The position numbers and the translations under genes are program-made. The notes beneath the pieces are model-generated. The model searched no databases. It was not told the origin of the DNA and saw only the letters and a program-made list of their open reading frames with translations. Source: Burkholderia anthina (GTDB taxonomy: Bacteria > Pseudomonadota > Gammaproteobacteria > Burkholderiales > Burkholderiaceae). Taken from it: a DNA stretch of 64,000 bases. The stretch is from NCBI RefSeq assembly GCF_902498995.1, contig NZ_CABVLY010000021.1, positions 86,267-150,266 of the forward strand, in the 5' to 3' direction. Below are positions 1 to 8,287 of this stretch, piece by piece. How positions within the stretch are numbered: position 1 is the first letter of the stretch; every line of letters begins with the position of its first letter.

Positions 1-43
1 TTTTGAACATGCGGGCGCCCGCCCGCCACCGGATATCAAGACG

Positions 44-1414
44 ATGGCAGCCAATCTCGACGTACAAGCGCGCTATTTCCCGCACACGCAGGACCAGCTC
101 AAAGAAATTGCCTCGGACATCCTTCGCCATGCGAAGGCGCTCGGCGCGAGCGACGCCGCGACCGAAATCTCCGAAGGTGACGGCCTGTCGGTGTCGGTGC
201 GCCGCGGCGAGGTGGAGACGATCGAACACAACCGCGACAAGATGGTCGGCGTGACTGTGTTCATCGGCAAGAAGCGCGGCAACGCGAGCACGTCCGATTT
301 TTCGCCGGCCGCGATCAAGGATACCGTTGCCGCCGCATACAACATCGCGCGCTTCACGGCCGAAGACGACGCGGCAGGCCTCGCCGAGGCCGAGCTGCTC
401 GAAACCGATCCGCGCGATCTCGATCTCTATCACCCGTGGGCGCTGTCGGCCGACGAGGCCGTCGAGCTCGCCCGCCGCGCGGAAGACGCCGCGTTCGCGG
501 TCAGCCCGCAGATCCGCAACTCGGAAGGCGCGAGCGTGTCGGCGCAGCATTCGCAGTTCGTGCTTGCGACGTCGCGCGGCTTTCTCGCCGGCTACCCGTA
601 TTCGCGCCACTACATCGCGTGCGCGCCGATCGCCGGCAGCGGCCGCCACATGCAGCGCGACGACTGGTACTCGTCGAAGCGCAGCGCGGTCGATCTCGCC
701 GCACCCGAGGCCGTCGGGCGCTACGCGGCCGAGCGTGCGCTCGCCCGGATGGGGGCACGCCGTCTCGACACCCGCAAGGTGCCCGTGCTGTTCGAGGCGC
801 CGCTTGCGGCCGGCCTGCTCGGTGCATTCGTGCAGGCCGTGAGCGGCGGCGCGCTGTACCGCAAGACGTCGTTCCTCGTCGACAGCCTCGGCAAGCCGGT
901 GTTCGCGCCGCACGTCCAGGTCGTCGAGGATCCGCACGTGCCGCGCGCAATGGGCAGCGCACCGTTCGACGAGGAAGGCGTGCGCACGCGCGCGCGCAGC
1001 GTGGTCAGCGACGGTGTCGTCGAGGGCTACTTCCTGTCGACCTATTCTGCACGCAAGCTCGGCACGCAGACCACCGGCAATGCAGGCGGCTCGCACAACC
1101 TCGCGCTGCGCAGCGCGAACACGCAACCGGGCGACGACTTCGACGCGATGCTGAAGAAGCTCGGCACGGGCCTGCTGCTGACCGAACTGATGGGGCAGGG
1201 CGTGAACTATGTGACCGGCGACTATTCGCGCGGCGCGGCGGGCTTCTGGGTCGAGAACGGCGTGATCCAGTACCCGGTCGAGGAAATCACCGTCGCGAGC
1301 ACGCTGCAGGAAATGTTCCGGCATATCGTCGCGATCGGCGCGGATTCGATCGTGCGCGGCACGAAGGAAACGGGCTCGGTGCTGATCGAGCAGATGACGA
1401 TCGCCGGCCAGTAA
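44..1414 (+). CDS. pmbA: TldE/PmbA family metalloprotease subunit
   Basis: A 456-residue protein of the TldD/PmbA (U62) family. In enteric bacteria the TldD/TldE heterodimer degrades unfolded peptides, including CcdA and the microcin B17 precursor. The sequence shows the family's N-terminal alpha/beta domain (for example GDGLSVSVRRGEVETIEHN) and the C-terminal beta-rich domain with the TTGNAGGSHNL and ELMGQGVN segments. I see no HExxxH zinc motif, as expected for the non-catalytic TldE partner. The length matches the usual 450 or so. No tldD lies nearby. It converges on folA with a shared hairpin terminator between them. The start follows an AT-rich stretch without a strong Shine-Dalgarno. 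Confidence 0.93.
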   Translation: MAANLDVQARYFPHTQDQLKEIASDILRHAKALGASDAATEISEGDGLSVSVRRGEVETIEHNRDKMVGVTVFIGKKRGNASTSDFSPAAIKDTVAAAYNIARFTAEDDAAGLAEAELLETDPRDLDLYHPWALSADEAVELARRAEDAAFAVSPQIRNSEGASVSAQHSQFVLATSRGFLAGYPYSRHYIACAPIAGSGRHMQRDDWYSSKRSAVDLAAPEAVGRYAAERALARMGARRLDTRKVPVLFEAPLAAGLLGAFVQAVSGGALYRKTSFLVDSLGKPVFAPHVQVVEDPHVPRAMGSAPFDEEGVRTRARSVVSDGVVEGYFLSTYSARKLGTQTTGNAGGSHNLALRSANTQPGDDFDAMLKKLGTGLLLTELMGQGVNYVTGDYSRGAAGFWVENGVIQYPVEEITVASTLQEMFRHIVAIGADSIVRGTKETGSVLIEQMTIAGQ

Positions 1415-1443
1415 GCCGGGCGGCATCGGCCGCCAGAAAAACG

Positions 1444-1478
1444 AAAAGCCCGACCGGCGTGAGCCGGTCGGGCTTTTT
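1444..1478. terminator. Bidirectional intrinsic terminator between pmbA and folA
   Basis: A perfect 15-base stem (1444-1458 with 1463-1477) closes a GTGA loop. The outer four pairs are A-T, so either strand reads as a GC-rich hairpin followed by a T run. This fits two genes that converge here. Confidence 0.9.
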
Positions 1479-1504
1479 CATTGTGCGTCGCGTCGCTTTG
1501 CGCG

Positions 1505-2005
1505 TCAGCCGTGCTTGCGCGCGTAGACGACGAACGCATAGCCGAACGCGTTCGGCGCGGCAGCCTGGTGCGGGTCGCGCGACACTTCGTGCCAGTGCGC
1601 GGGATCGGGCGCCGGGAACGACGCGTCGCCGTCGAAATCCGCATCGATCTCGGTGACGACCAGCTTGTCCGCGAGCGCTAGGCCTTCCGTATAGAGCTGA
1701 GCCCCGCCGATCAGGAATGCTTCGGGCACGCCATCGCGCGCGGCGAGCGCGAGCGCGTCGGCGAGGGACGTGACGGTGTCGCAGCCATCGAAGCGGCGCG
1801 CGGCGTCGCGTGTGACGACGATGTTGCGGCGGCCCGGCAGCGGTCGGCCGATCGACTCATGGGTTTTGCGGCCCATCACGATCGGCGCACCCATCGTCGT
1901 ACGCTTGAAGAACGCGAGGTCTTCGGGAAGTTTCCAGGGCAACTGGTTGTCGCGGCCGATGATGCCGTTGCGGGCACGCGCGACGATCAGGGTCAACGTC
2001 GTCAT
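1505..2005 (-). CDS. folA: Dihydrofolate reductase
   Basis: A 166-residue type I dihydrofolate reductase, which reduces dihydrofolate to tetrahydrofolate with NADPH and is the trimethoprim target. Visible family features are the N-terminal NGIIGRDNQLPWKLPEDL segment (catalytic acid Asp29, Met20-loop equivalent), IVMGRKTHESIG, and the GG-containing AFLIGGAQLY nucleotide-binding strand near residue 110. The length is normal. thyA lies 2.5 kb away on the other strand, so the two thymidylate-cycle enzymes are close but not an operon. Confidence 0.97.
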   Translation of the reverse strand: MTTLTLIVARARNGIIGRDNQLPWKLPEDLAFFKRTTMGAPIVMGRKTHESIGRPLPGRRNIVVTRDAARRFDGCDTVTSLADALALAARDGVPEAFLIGGAQLYTEGLALADKLVVTEIDADFDGDASFPAPDPAHWHEVSRDPHQAAAPNAFGYAFVVYARKHG

Positions 2006-2126
2006 GAGAGTCGGGAAAGGGGAATCGGAACTGCGCCGATTCTACCGGAACGACGACCTGCGCCGGATTTGGCGCGGGAGGGCAGCGGTGTTCGTTTTCG
2101 GTCATCCGCGACGGCGATATCCCGAA

Positions 2127-2161
2127 CAAAAAGAGTGCCCGCCGGGGGACGGGCACGAAAA
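2127..2161 (-). terminator. Intrinsic terminator of the small secreted-protein gene
   Basis: A seven-pair stem (2135-2141 with 2150-2156) is followed on the minus strand by a TCTTTTTG tract. It lies downstream of the minus-strand gene ending at 2274 and upstream of folA, so folA probably has its own promoter in 2006-2126. Confidence 0.65.
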
Positions 2162-2273
2162 AGGTGCGCGTGGTTGCGTCGGCGATGCGGGACGCGATTC
2201 GGCATGCGTTCATCACGAACTCAATCGATATGCAATCCTCATTGAATATCGGGTATGCGAAATCGCGTGCGCG

Positions 2274-2609
2274 TCATTGATGCAACTGGCTTCCTGCGCT
2301 TCCTGAGCCTCCTGCCATCGCGTGCCGCATGTCGCCGGGGCGTGGTGCGGGAATCGGCATCGGCAGCCGGGCAGGCGGTACGATTTCATCCCACAGTGTC
2401 ACCGAGGACTTGTCGGAGGAAAGCGGTTGCGGCGCCGCGACGAACATGATGTCGAATTCGTCGTCCTGCCGTGCGTTCAGCGTGTTTTCGGCAAGCAGCG
2501 TCGCGCGATCAGGCGTCACGCTTTCGCCCGCGTATGCCGGCATGAACGGGCCGCCCGCCGCGAGCGCAATCGCGGCGGGCATGAAAGAGAGAAAAAGGGC
2601 TTTTCGCAT
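2274..2609 (-). CDS. Small putative secreted protein, function unknown
   Basis: A 111-residue reading frame starting MRKALFLSFMPAAIALAAG, a clear Sec signal peptide with probable cleavage after AYA. The mature part of about 85 residues is Pro/Ala/Ser-rich and ends in a Gly/Ser/Gln tail, with no recognisable domain. The frame stays open upstream to 2780, but the in-frame ATG at 2609 is preferred because it puts the signal peptide at the N terminus. It has its own terminator downstream and is divergent from the VpsR-like regulator, which might control it. I do not recognise the family. Confidence 0.6.
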   Translation of the reverse strand: MRKALFLSFMPAAIALAAGGPFMPAYAGESVTPDRATLLAENTLNARQDDEFDIMFVAAPQPLSSDKSSVTLWDEIVPPARLPMPIPAPRPGDMRHAMAGGSGSAGSQLHQ

Positions 2610-3111
2610 GGTCGGGCTCTCCGATCTGTTACCCATCCAGCGAAATGCATGCCATCGCGCGAGGAGCGTTGTCGCATCAGCGACTCGTGCGTGAGCGTTG
2701 CGAATCATGGTCGAAAACGCTGAAAAATGTTTCAGGCATGAAACGAAGGGGCTCGGGAATACTGCGGATTCAATCGCCACGCTTCAAGGATGAAAATCGG
2801 CGCGTGTGTCGATACGGAAAGATGTCACTGCCCACGTGCTATGTGCAGATGATTGACTTATATCGACAGCTGAGCGATTCGGCCGCTCGCCCATGTGCGC
2901 TGCAATTGGTTTGTCGTATTCGGCGCCTATAACTAAGCTGTCTTGATCAAAAAAATAACTGGACGCGAAACAAGCGCCGTCATCCGAGGCATGTCGTTGC
3001 CGCGTATGAACATGGCGAATCGAGCCGCTTCGGCTGACCCGATTTGATCCTTTTCGCACGTGATTTCGCGTGCGCGACAATCGTTAGACGGTTGATGAAC
3101 GGGGTGTGCAT
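2610..3111. other. Divergent intergenic region upstream of the VpsR-like regulator
   Basis: About 500 bases without a gene, noticeably more AT-rich than the flanking coding DNA. It must carry the promoters of both divergent genes. The clearest structure is the alternating half-site array at 2721-2744. A TTGACT sequence near 2853 and TTGATC near 2943 could be -35 boxes, but I found no convincing paired -10, and no TGGCAC-N5-TTGC sigma54 element. Confidence 0.6.
2721..2744. promoter_or_regulatory. Operator-like array of TGAAA half-sites
   Basis: TGAAA (2721), TTTCA (2730) and TGAAA (2739) alternate in orientation with start-to-start spacing of exactly 9 bases. They form two overlapping inverted repeats: TGAAA-N4-TTTCA and GTTTCA-N4-TGAAAC. 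The array is 112 bases upstream of the small secreted-protein start and about 370 upstream of the regulator start, a typical place for a dimer-binding operator. The binding protein is unknown. Confidence 0.5.
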
Positions 3112-4509
3112 ATGGGAGCCGAGCAGCGGCATGTGATCTATTTTTCGCGCGAACCGAACGACGCGTTGCGCGGACATTTCGACGAATGCGGATGGCGTGT
3201 CGATCTTGCGGAGACCGCACGCGACGTGCGGCGCGTCGTGCAGCACGGCGTCGCATCTGCCGGCCTGCTCGATTTTTCGCCGGGTTTCAGGCCCGCGGAT
3301 CTGCGCGAACTCGAAGCGTGCCTGAGCATTCAGCACATCGGCTGGATCGCTGCGACGCGGCGCGGCCAATTGCAGGATGCCACGCTGCGGCACCTGATTC
3401 GTGACTACTGCTTCGACTACGTGACGATGCCGTACGAAACCGCGCGCATCGTCGAGACGGTCGGCCATGCGCACGGGATGGTCGCCCTGACGGATCCCGT
3501 GGCGTCGCCGGTCGGCGCCGGGCGTGCCGAAGGCGAGATGGTCGGCACCTGCGATGCGATGCTCGGGCTGTTCAAGACGATCCGGCGCGTCGCGACGACC
3601 GATGCACCGGTATTTATTTCCGGTGAATCGGGCACGGGCAAGGAACTGACGGCCGTCGCGATTCACGAGCGCTCGTCGCGCGCGCACGCGCCGTTCGTCG
3701 CGATCAATTGCGGTGCCATCCCGTCGACGCTGCTGCAGGCCGAACTGTTCGGCTATGAGCGCGGTGCGTTTACGGGGGCGAATCAGCGCAAGATCGGCCG
3801 CGTCGAAGCCGCCAATGGCGGCACGCTGTTTCTCGACGAGATCGGCGACCTGCCGCTCGAAAGCCAGGCGAGCCTGCTGCGCTTCCTGCAGGAAGGCAAG
3901 ATCGAGCGGCTCGGCGCGCACGTATCGGTGCCGGTCGACGTGCGCGTGATCTGCGCGACCCACGTGGACATGGAGGCCGCGCTGCGCGAAGGGCGTTTTC
4001 GCGAGGACCTGTTCCATCGCCTGTGCGTGCTGAAGATCGAGGAGCCGCCGCTGCGCGCGCGCGGCAAGGATATCGAGGTGCTGGCGCGCCACATGCTCGA
4101 GCGTTTCAAGGGCGATGCGCATCGCCGCCTGCGCGGTTTCTCGCCGGATGCGATCGCCGCGCTGTACGGCTATCCGTGGCCGGGCAACGTGCGCGAACTG
4201 ATCAACCGCGTGCGCCGGGCAATCGTGATGTCCGAGGGCCGGATGATTACCGCGGCCGATCTCGAGCTGAACGAGTTCGCGATGCTCGCGCCCGTGTCGC
4301 TGACGGAGGCGCGGGAGGCGGCCGAACGGCAGGCGATCGAGCAGGCGCTGTTGCGGCATCGCGGTCGTTTTGCCGATGCCGCACGCGAACTCGGCGTGTC
4401 GCGCGTCACGCTCTACCGGCTGATGTGCGCGCACGGAATGCGCGATCGCGGCGACACGCTGGCAGGGTTTTCGGCACCGTTGCCGGAGGTTCCGCGGCAC
4501 GCTTGCTAA
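3112..4509 (+). CDS. VpsR-like sigma54-dependent transcriptional regulator
   Basis: A 465-residue bacterial enhancer-binding protein. Residues 6-125 form a receiver-like domain with an acidic residue (Asp54 in GLLDFSP) where a response regulator carries its phospho-acceptor. The AAA+ domain has Walker A GESGTGKE (171-178), intact GAFTGA (218-223), Walker B GGTLFLDEIGD and REDLFHRL. The C terminus has a Fis-type helix-turn-helix (ADAARELGVSRVTLYRL). The N-terminal domain looks like the VpsR family. Vibrio VpsR and, as I recall, Burkholderia BerB respond to cyclic di-GMP, but equating this gene with BerB is inference. GTG at 3106 is possible, but ATG 3112 has GGGG at better spacing. It could control the divergent secreted protein. 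Confidence 0.85.
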   Translation: MGAEQRHVIYFSREPNDALRGHFDECGWRVDLAETARDVRRVVQHGVASAGLLDFSPGFRPADLRELEACLSIQHIGWIAATRRGQLQDATLRHLIRDYCFDYVTMPYETARIVETVGHAHGMVALTDPVASPVGAGRAEGEMVGTCDAMLGLFKTIRRVATTDAPVFISGESGTGKELTAVAIHERSSRAHAPFVAINCGAIPSTLLQAELFGYERGAFTGANQRKIGRVEAANGGTLFLDEIGDLPLESQASLLRFLQEGKIERLGAHVSVPVDVRVICATHVDMEAALREGRFREDLFHRLCVLKIEEPPLRARGKDIEVLARHMLERFKGDAHRRLRGFSPDAIAALYGYPWPGNVRELINRVRRAIVMSEGRMITAADLELNEFAMLAPVSLTEAREAAERQAIEQALLRHRGRFADAARELGVSRVTLYRLMCAHGMRDRGDTLAGFSAPLPEVPRHAC

Positions 4510-4550
4510 AATTGGCGGGTACGGCCGCCCTCGCGGCCGAAGGAACCCGC

Positions 4551-5522
4551 ATGAAACAGTACCTCGATCTCGTTCGCACCATCCTCGATACCGGCACCTG
4601 GCAGGAGAACCGCACGGGTATCCGCACCATCAGCATGCCCGGTGCGATGCTGCGTTTCGATCTTCAGCAAGGTTTCCCGGCCGTCACGACCAAGAAGCTC
4701 GCGTTCAAGTCCGCGGTCGGCGAACTGGTCGGTTTCCTGCGCGCATCGCGCAGCGCGGCCGATTTCCGCGCGCTCGGCTGCAAGGTGTGGGACGCGAACG
4801 CGAACGACAATGCGCAGTGGCTCGCGAACCCGTATCGCCAGGGCGTCGACGATCTGGGCGACGTGTACGGCGTGCAATGGCGCCAGTGGCCGGGCTACAA
4901 GGTGCTCGATGCAGGCGCGGACGCGCAGATCGCCGACGCGACGCGTCGCGGTTTCCGGATCGTCACGCGTTTCGACGAGGACGGTGCGCCGAAGGTGTTG
5001 TTGTACAAGGCGATCGACCAGTTGCGCCAGTGTCTCGACACGATCATGGAAAACCCGTCCGATCGCCGCATTCTGTTTCATGCATGGAATCCGGCGGTGC
5101 TCGATCAGATCGCGCTGCCCGCATGCCATCTGCTGTACCAGTTCCTGCCGAACGTCACGAAGCGCGAGATTTCGCTGTGCCTGTACATCCGCAGCAACGA
5201 CGTCGGGCTCGGCACGCCGTTCAACCTGACCGAAGGGGCCGCCCTGCTGGCGCTGGTCGGCCGGCTGACGGGCTATACGCCGCGCTGGTTCACGTATTTC
5301 ATCGGCGACGCGCACATCTACGAGAATCAGCTCGACATGCTGCAGCGGCAGCTCACGCGCGAGCCGTACGAGAGCCCGCGGCTCGAGATCGCCGAGCGCG
5401 TGCCGGAGTACGCGAAGACGGGCGTGTATGCGCCTGAATGGCTCGAGCAGATCGAACCGTCCGATTTCTCGCTCGTCGGCTATCGGCACCATGAGCCGCT
5501 GACCGCGCCGATGGCGGTCTGA
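4551..5522 (+). CDS. thyA: Thymidylate synthase
   Basis: A 323-residue thymidylate synthase, converting dUMP and methylene-tetrahydrofolate to dTMP and dihydrofolate. The N-terminal RTGIRTISMPGAMLRFDL, the nucleophile region ALPACHLLYQF (Cys192, with Ala before Cys rather than the common Pro) and RSNDVGLGTPFN are visible. It is longer than the 264-residue E. coli enzyme because of an insert around residues 90-145, a form I associate with beta-proteobacteria. It begins 41 bases after the regulator, so read-through is possible, and it is followed by a terminator. Confidence 0.96.
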   Translation: MKQYLDLVRTILDTGTWQENRTGIRTISMPGAMLRFDLQQGFPAVTTKKLAFKSAVGELVGFLRASRSAADFRALGCKVWDANANDNAQWLANPYRQGVDDLGDVYGVQWRQWPGYKVLDAGADAQIADATRRGFRIVTRFDEDGAPKVLLYKAIDQLRQCLDTIMENPSDRRILFHAWNPAVLDQIALPACHLLYQFLPNVTKREISLCLYIRSNDVGLGTPFNLTEGAALLALVGRLTGYTPRWFTYFIGDAHIYENQLDMLQRQLTREPYESPRLEIAERVPEYAKTGVYAPEWLEQIEPSDFSLVGYRHHEPLTAPMAV

Positions 5523-5568
5523 CAACCGCCGGCGCGGAACACGCGATTCCCGCCCGGCAGCAGGATGA

Positions 5569-5607
5569 AGGCCCGACCGGCATCGCCCGGCCGGGCCTTT
5601 GCGTTTT
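5569..5607. terminator. Intrinsic terminator between thyA and the FecR-type gene
   Basis: AAGGCCCG-A-CCGG (5569-5581) pairs with CCGG-C-CGGGCCTT (5588-5600) with one mismatch and a short loop, followed by TGCGTTTT. The genes converge, so it may act on both strands, better on the plus strand. Confidence 0.75.
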
Positions 5608-5619
5608 ATCGGACGACGG

Positions 5620-8127
5620 TTACGGACGGCGGTGTTCCTCGTGACCGCCGGCCGGCGGATTGCCGTGGCGCGGCGCTTCGACGTGCGGTGCCGGCTGCGG
5701 CCGCGGTTCCATGTGCGGCGCGGGCATCGATGGCCGCGGTTCCATGTGCGGTGCCGGCGGCTGCGGTCGCGGCACGGGATGCACGGCGGGCGCAGGCGGG
5801 CGGTACTCGTTCACGCGCGGCGGCGCGACTTCGTGACGCGGTGCCGGTTGCGCGAATTCGGGGCGTGGCTGCGGTGTGGGAACTGCCCGCTCCGGTCGCG
5901 GTTGCGAATGCTGGGCCGGCGCCGCGAAATCGGGGCGCGGCCGCGGTTGCGGAATTTGCGCGGTCGTGTCGAGTCGCGGTTGCGGCAACGCGCGCGGCAT
6001 CTCCTGGCGCATGCCGGATTGGGTGCCCGGTGTGTTTTCCGGATGCGGCACCGGCGCCGCGCTGCGCACGGGCGGCAGCGCGTTCTGTCCCGCCGCGTGC
6101 AGTGCGGTCGGCGGCGTCGGGCGCTGACGCTCCATGGGCGTATGCGGTTGCATCCAGGCGGGCGCCGGCGTGGCGGCCGCATGCGGGGTGCCGCGTTCGT
6201 CCGGACCGTTGCCGGCCGTCGGCGGATGCGGAACGGTGTTGCCGGGCGCGAATGCCGGATGCGGGGTCTCGCGGCCCGGCTGCTGCGGTGTGCCGCCGTT
6301 GGCAAAGCGCGCTGCATCGGGTGCCGCACCGTTCTCGGGCCGCGCAACGTTCGCCATGACCTGCATCGGCATACCCGGCCGCGCGGCCGGTGCCTGAGCC
6401 TGGATCTGGGCCGGCTGGCCTTCGCGCGGCGCGTGAGCCGGCTGCACGACGGGGCCGTGCGGATTCACGAGCTGCACGTTGCGCATCGCCCATGCGCCGC
6501 CTTTCGGATCGCCCGGCACGTGGACTTGGCGCGCCGTATAGTCGGACGGTACGGTCGTCTTCACGACCGGCGCACCCGCGCCCGGCACGTGCTCGCCTTG
6601 CCGGGCGAGATGCGCGGCGGCCTGGTCGCGATAGGCGGCCGGGACGGCCGGATTCCGGGTCGCGACGAACGGGTGCTGTCCGATCGCCGCCGGCGGACGG
6701 TAGCTGGCGGTGCGCAGTGCTCCGGTAAAGCTCTGGCGCACCGGCGCGATGCCGGGCGTACCGGGCATCACGTGTGCATTGCGCCATTGCCGCGGATCGA
6801 CGTGCTGCGAGAAGTGCGCGACAGGCTGGCCGTGCACGAACGCCGACGCCGGCACGGCCGTGATCGCATGCGGCGCGCGGAAGTTCACGTACGTCTTGTT
6901 GATGTTGGTGATGTTCGTCACGTTGACGGTCTTGTTCACCGTGACGTTGTTCACCACGATGTTCCGGTTCACGCGATCGTAGTAATGCGGACTCCAGCCG
7001 CCCCAGCCCGGATGCCACGCTTCGCCCGGGCCGAGCGCGAACCATGCGCAGCCGGCCGCCGCGACGCCGCCGACTGTCAGCGCGACGCGCCAGTCGGGGC
7101 CACCACCACCGCCCACGAACGCGACGAGTGCCGGGGCGTAGACGGGCGGCTGGCTGACGGCCATCGTGCCGGGCACCCACGCCCAACTGTCGTCGACATA
7201 GGCCCAGCGGCCGTAGTGATATGGCGCGAAGCCCCACGGGGCGTCGTCGACCCACGTCCAGCCCCACGGCGCCTGCCAGATCCAGTGCCCGTCGTGATAG
7301 GGCGCCCAGTCGGCCGGCGTGTCGTTCGGCACCCAGACCGCGCCGTAATTCGGGGTTTCCCGCCATGTGCCGTTCGCGTCGAGATCCTGATAGCCGGGGA
7401 TGTCGCGCGACACGTAGCGGGCCGACACCGAGCGCTCCTCGGCCGCGTCGCGGCTGGCGGCCCACTGGTCGAGCGCATCGGGGCCGGGCGCCGCCGACTG
7501 CTGCGCGACCCGCAGGTCGGTGCCGGTGAACACGACCTGCTGCCCGGCCGACAGCGGATACTGCCCGTTGCTGCCGTAGACGGTCGCCGTGCCGCTGCGT
7601 ACGGTCACCGTCGTGCTCGTGCCGTTCGGCGCGACGTCGACGCGATAGTCGCCGGGGCCGCCGATGCCGAGCGCGAGGTTGGGCGTGTCGATTTCATACG
7701 AGCCACCAGGCGGCAGCTCGCGCACGTGCGTCGATACTGTGCCGAGGCCGACCTTGAGCTGGGTCGTCGTGTCGTCCAGGTTCAGCACGGACAGGCTCGT
7801 CGATGCACCGAGCCGCACGGCCGTCGAGCCGATGTGCAGCTCCGAGCGTGCGTCGGCGTCGTTCCACAATTGATCGCCGGTGGTCAGCGGCCGGTTCACG
7901 GCGGCGTACGACCACGTGTCGGTGCCTGCAGGCTCCGTCGTCACCGCGCCCGACAGGTAGTTGAGCCGGGCGACGCGCCCGGGTGGGTCGCCGCCCGTTT
8001 GCCGGGGAGCGGCCGCATACGGCGCCGCGGCGGTCGATTGCGCGAATGCGGGGGGCACGGTAGCCAGCGCGACGCACGCGAGCAGGGTGCAGCGGGCGGT
8101 TCGCTTCAGCTTGAACAGGGAGGCCAT
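5620..8127 (-). CDS. Large secreted FecR-domain protein with Trp-rich repeats and Pro-rich tail
   Basis: An 835-residue exported protein. Residues 1-30 are a Sec signal peptide (cleavage near AFAQ). Residues 50-210 form a FecR-like beta domain (VARLNYLSGAVTTEP, ELHIGSTAVRLG). Residues 250-320 carry aromatic repeats of the DUF6600 type (GHWIWQAPWGWTWVDD, GRWAYVDDSWAWVPG). A short Gly-rich hydrophobic stretch and an Asn/Val-rich segment follow near 395-425. The last 270 or so residues are a Pro/Gln/Arg/His-rich low-complexity tail. Classical FecR is an ECF anti-sigma factor, but there is no transmembrane anchor of that type here and no ECF sigma gene beside it, so a structural or surface role is more likely. 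Function unknown. Confidence 0.8.
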   Translation of the reverse strand: MASLFKLKRTARCTLLACVALATVPPAFAQSTAAAPYAAAPRQTGGDPPGRVARLNYLSGAVTTEPAGTDTWSYAAVNRPLTTGDQLWNDADARSELHIGSTAVRLGASTSLSVLNLDDTTTQLKVGLGTVSTHVRELPPGGSYEIDTPNLALGIGGPGDYRVDVAPNGTSTTVTVRSGTATVYGSNGQYPLSAGQQVVFTGTDLRVAQQSAAPGPDALDQWAASRDAAEERSVSARYVSRDIPGYQDLDANGTWRETPNYGAVWVPNDTPADWAPYHDGHWIWQAPWGWTWVDDAPWGFAPYHYGRWAYVDDSWAWVPGTMAVSQPPVYAPALVAFVGGGGGPDWRVALTVGGVAAAGCAWFALGPGEAWHPGWGGWSPHYYDRVNRNIVVNNVTVNKTVNVTNITNINKTYVNFRAPHAITAVPASAFVHGQPVAHFSQHVDPRQWRNAHVMPGTPGIAPVRQSFTGALRTASYRPPAAIGQHPFVATRNPAVPAAYRDQAAAHLARQGEHVPGAGAPVVKTTVPSDYTARQVHVPGDPKGGAWAMRNVQLVNPHGPVVQPAHAPREGQPAQIQAQAPAARPGMPMQVMANVARPENGAAPDAARFANGGTPQQPGRETPHPAFAPGNTVPHPPTAGNGPDERGTPHAAATPAPAWMQPHTPMERQRPTPPTALHAAGQNALPPVRSAAPVPHPENTPGTQSGMRQEMPRALPQPRLDTTAQIPQPRPRPDFAAPAQHSQPRPERAVPTPQPRPEFAQPAPRHEVAPPRVNEYRPPAPAVHPVPRPQPPAPHMEPRPSMPAPHMEPRPQPAPHVEAPRHGNPPAGGHEEHRRP

Positions 8128-8210
8128 GTTGAGCGTCTTGTCGTAGGCGCGGCGCGTCGATTCGTGCCGTCCAGTTCACAATATCCGCTCGGCCTGTTTC
8201 AATGCTCGGT

Positions 8211-8246
8211 GTTTTGTAAGGCGAATGGCTCGCGATGTAACAAAAC
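8211..8246. promoter_or_regulatory. Inverted repeat upstream of the FecR-type gene
   Basis: GTTTTGT (8211-8217) and ACAAAAC (8240-8246) are perfect inverted arms separated by 22 bases, about 85 bases upstream of the start at 8127. On the minus strand TTGTTA and TTACAA are 18 bases apart within it and could be weak -35/-10 elements. It may be part of the FecR-gene promoter. Confidence 0.35.
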
Positions 8247-8287
8247 CTGTCCATCGCGCGCCGCTGTCGTGCGGCGCAAGGCGCGTG

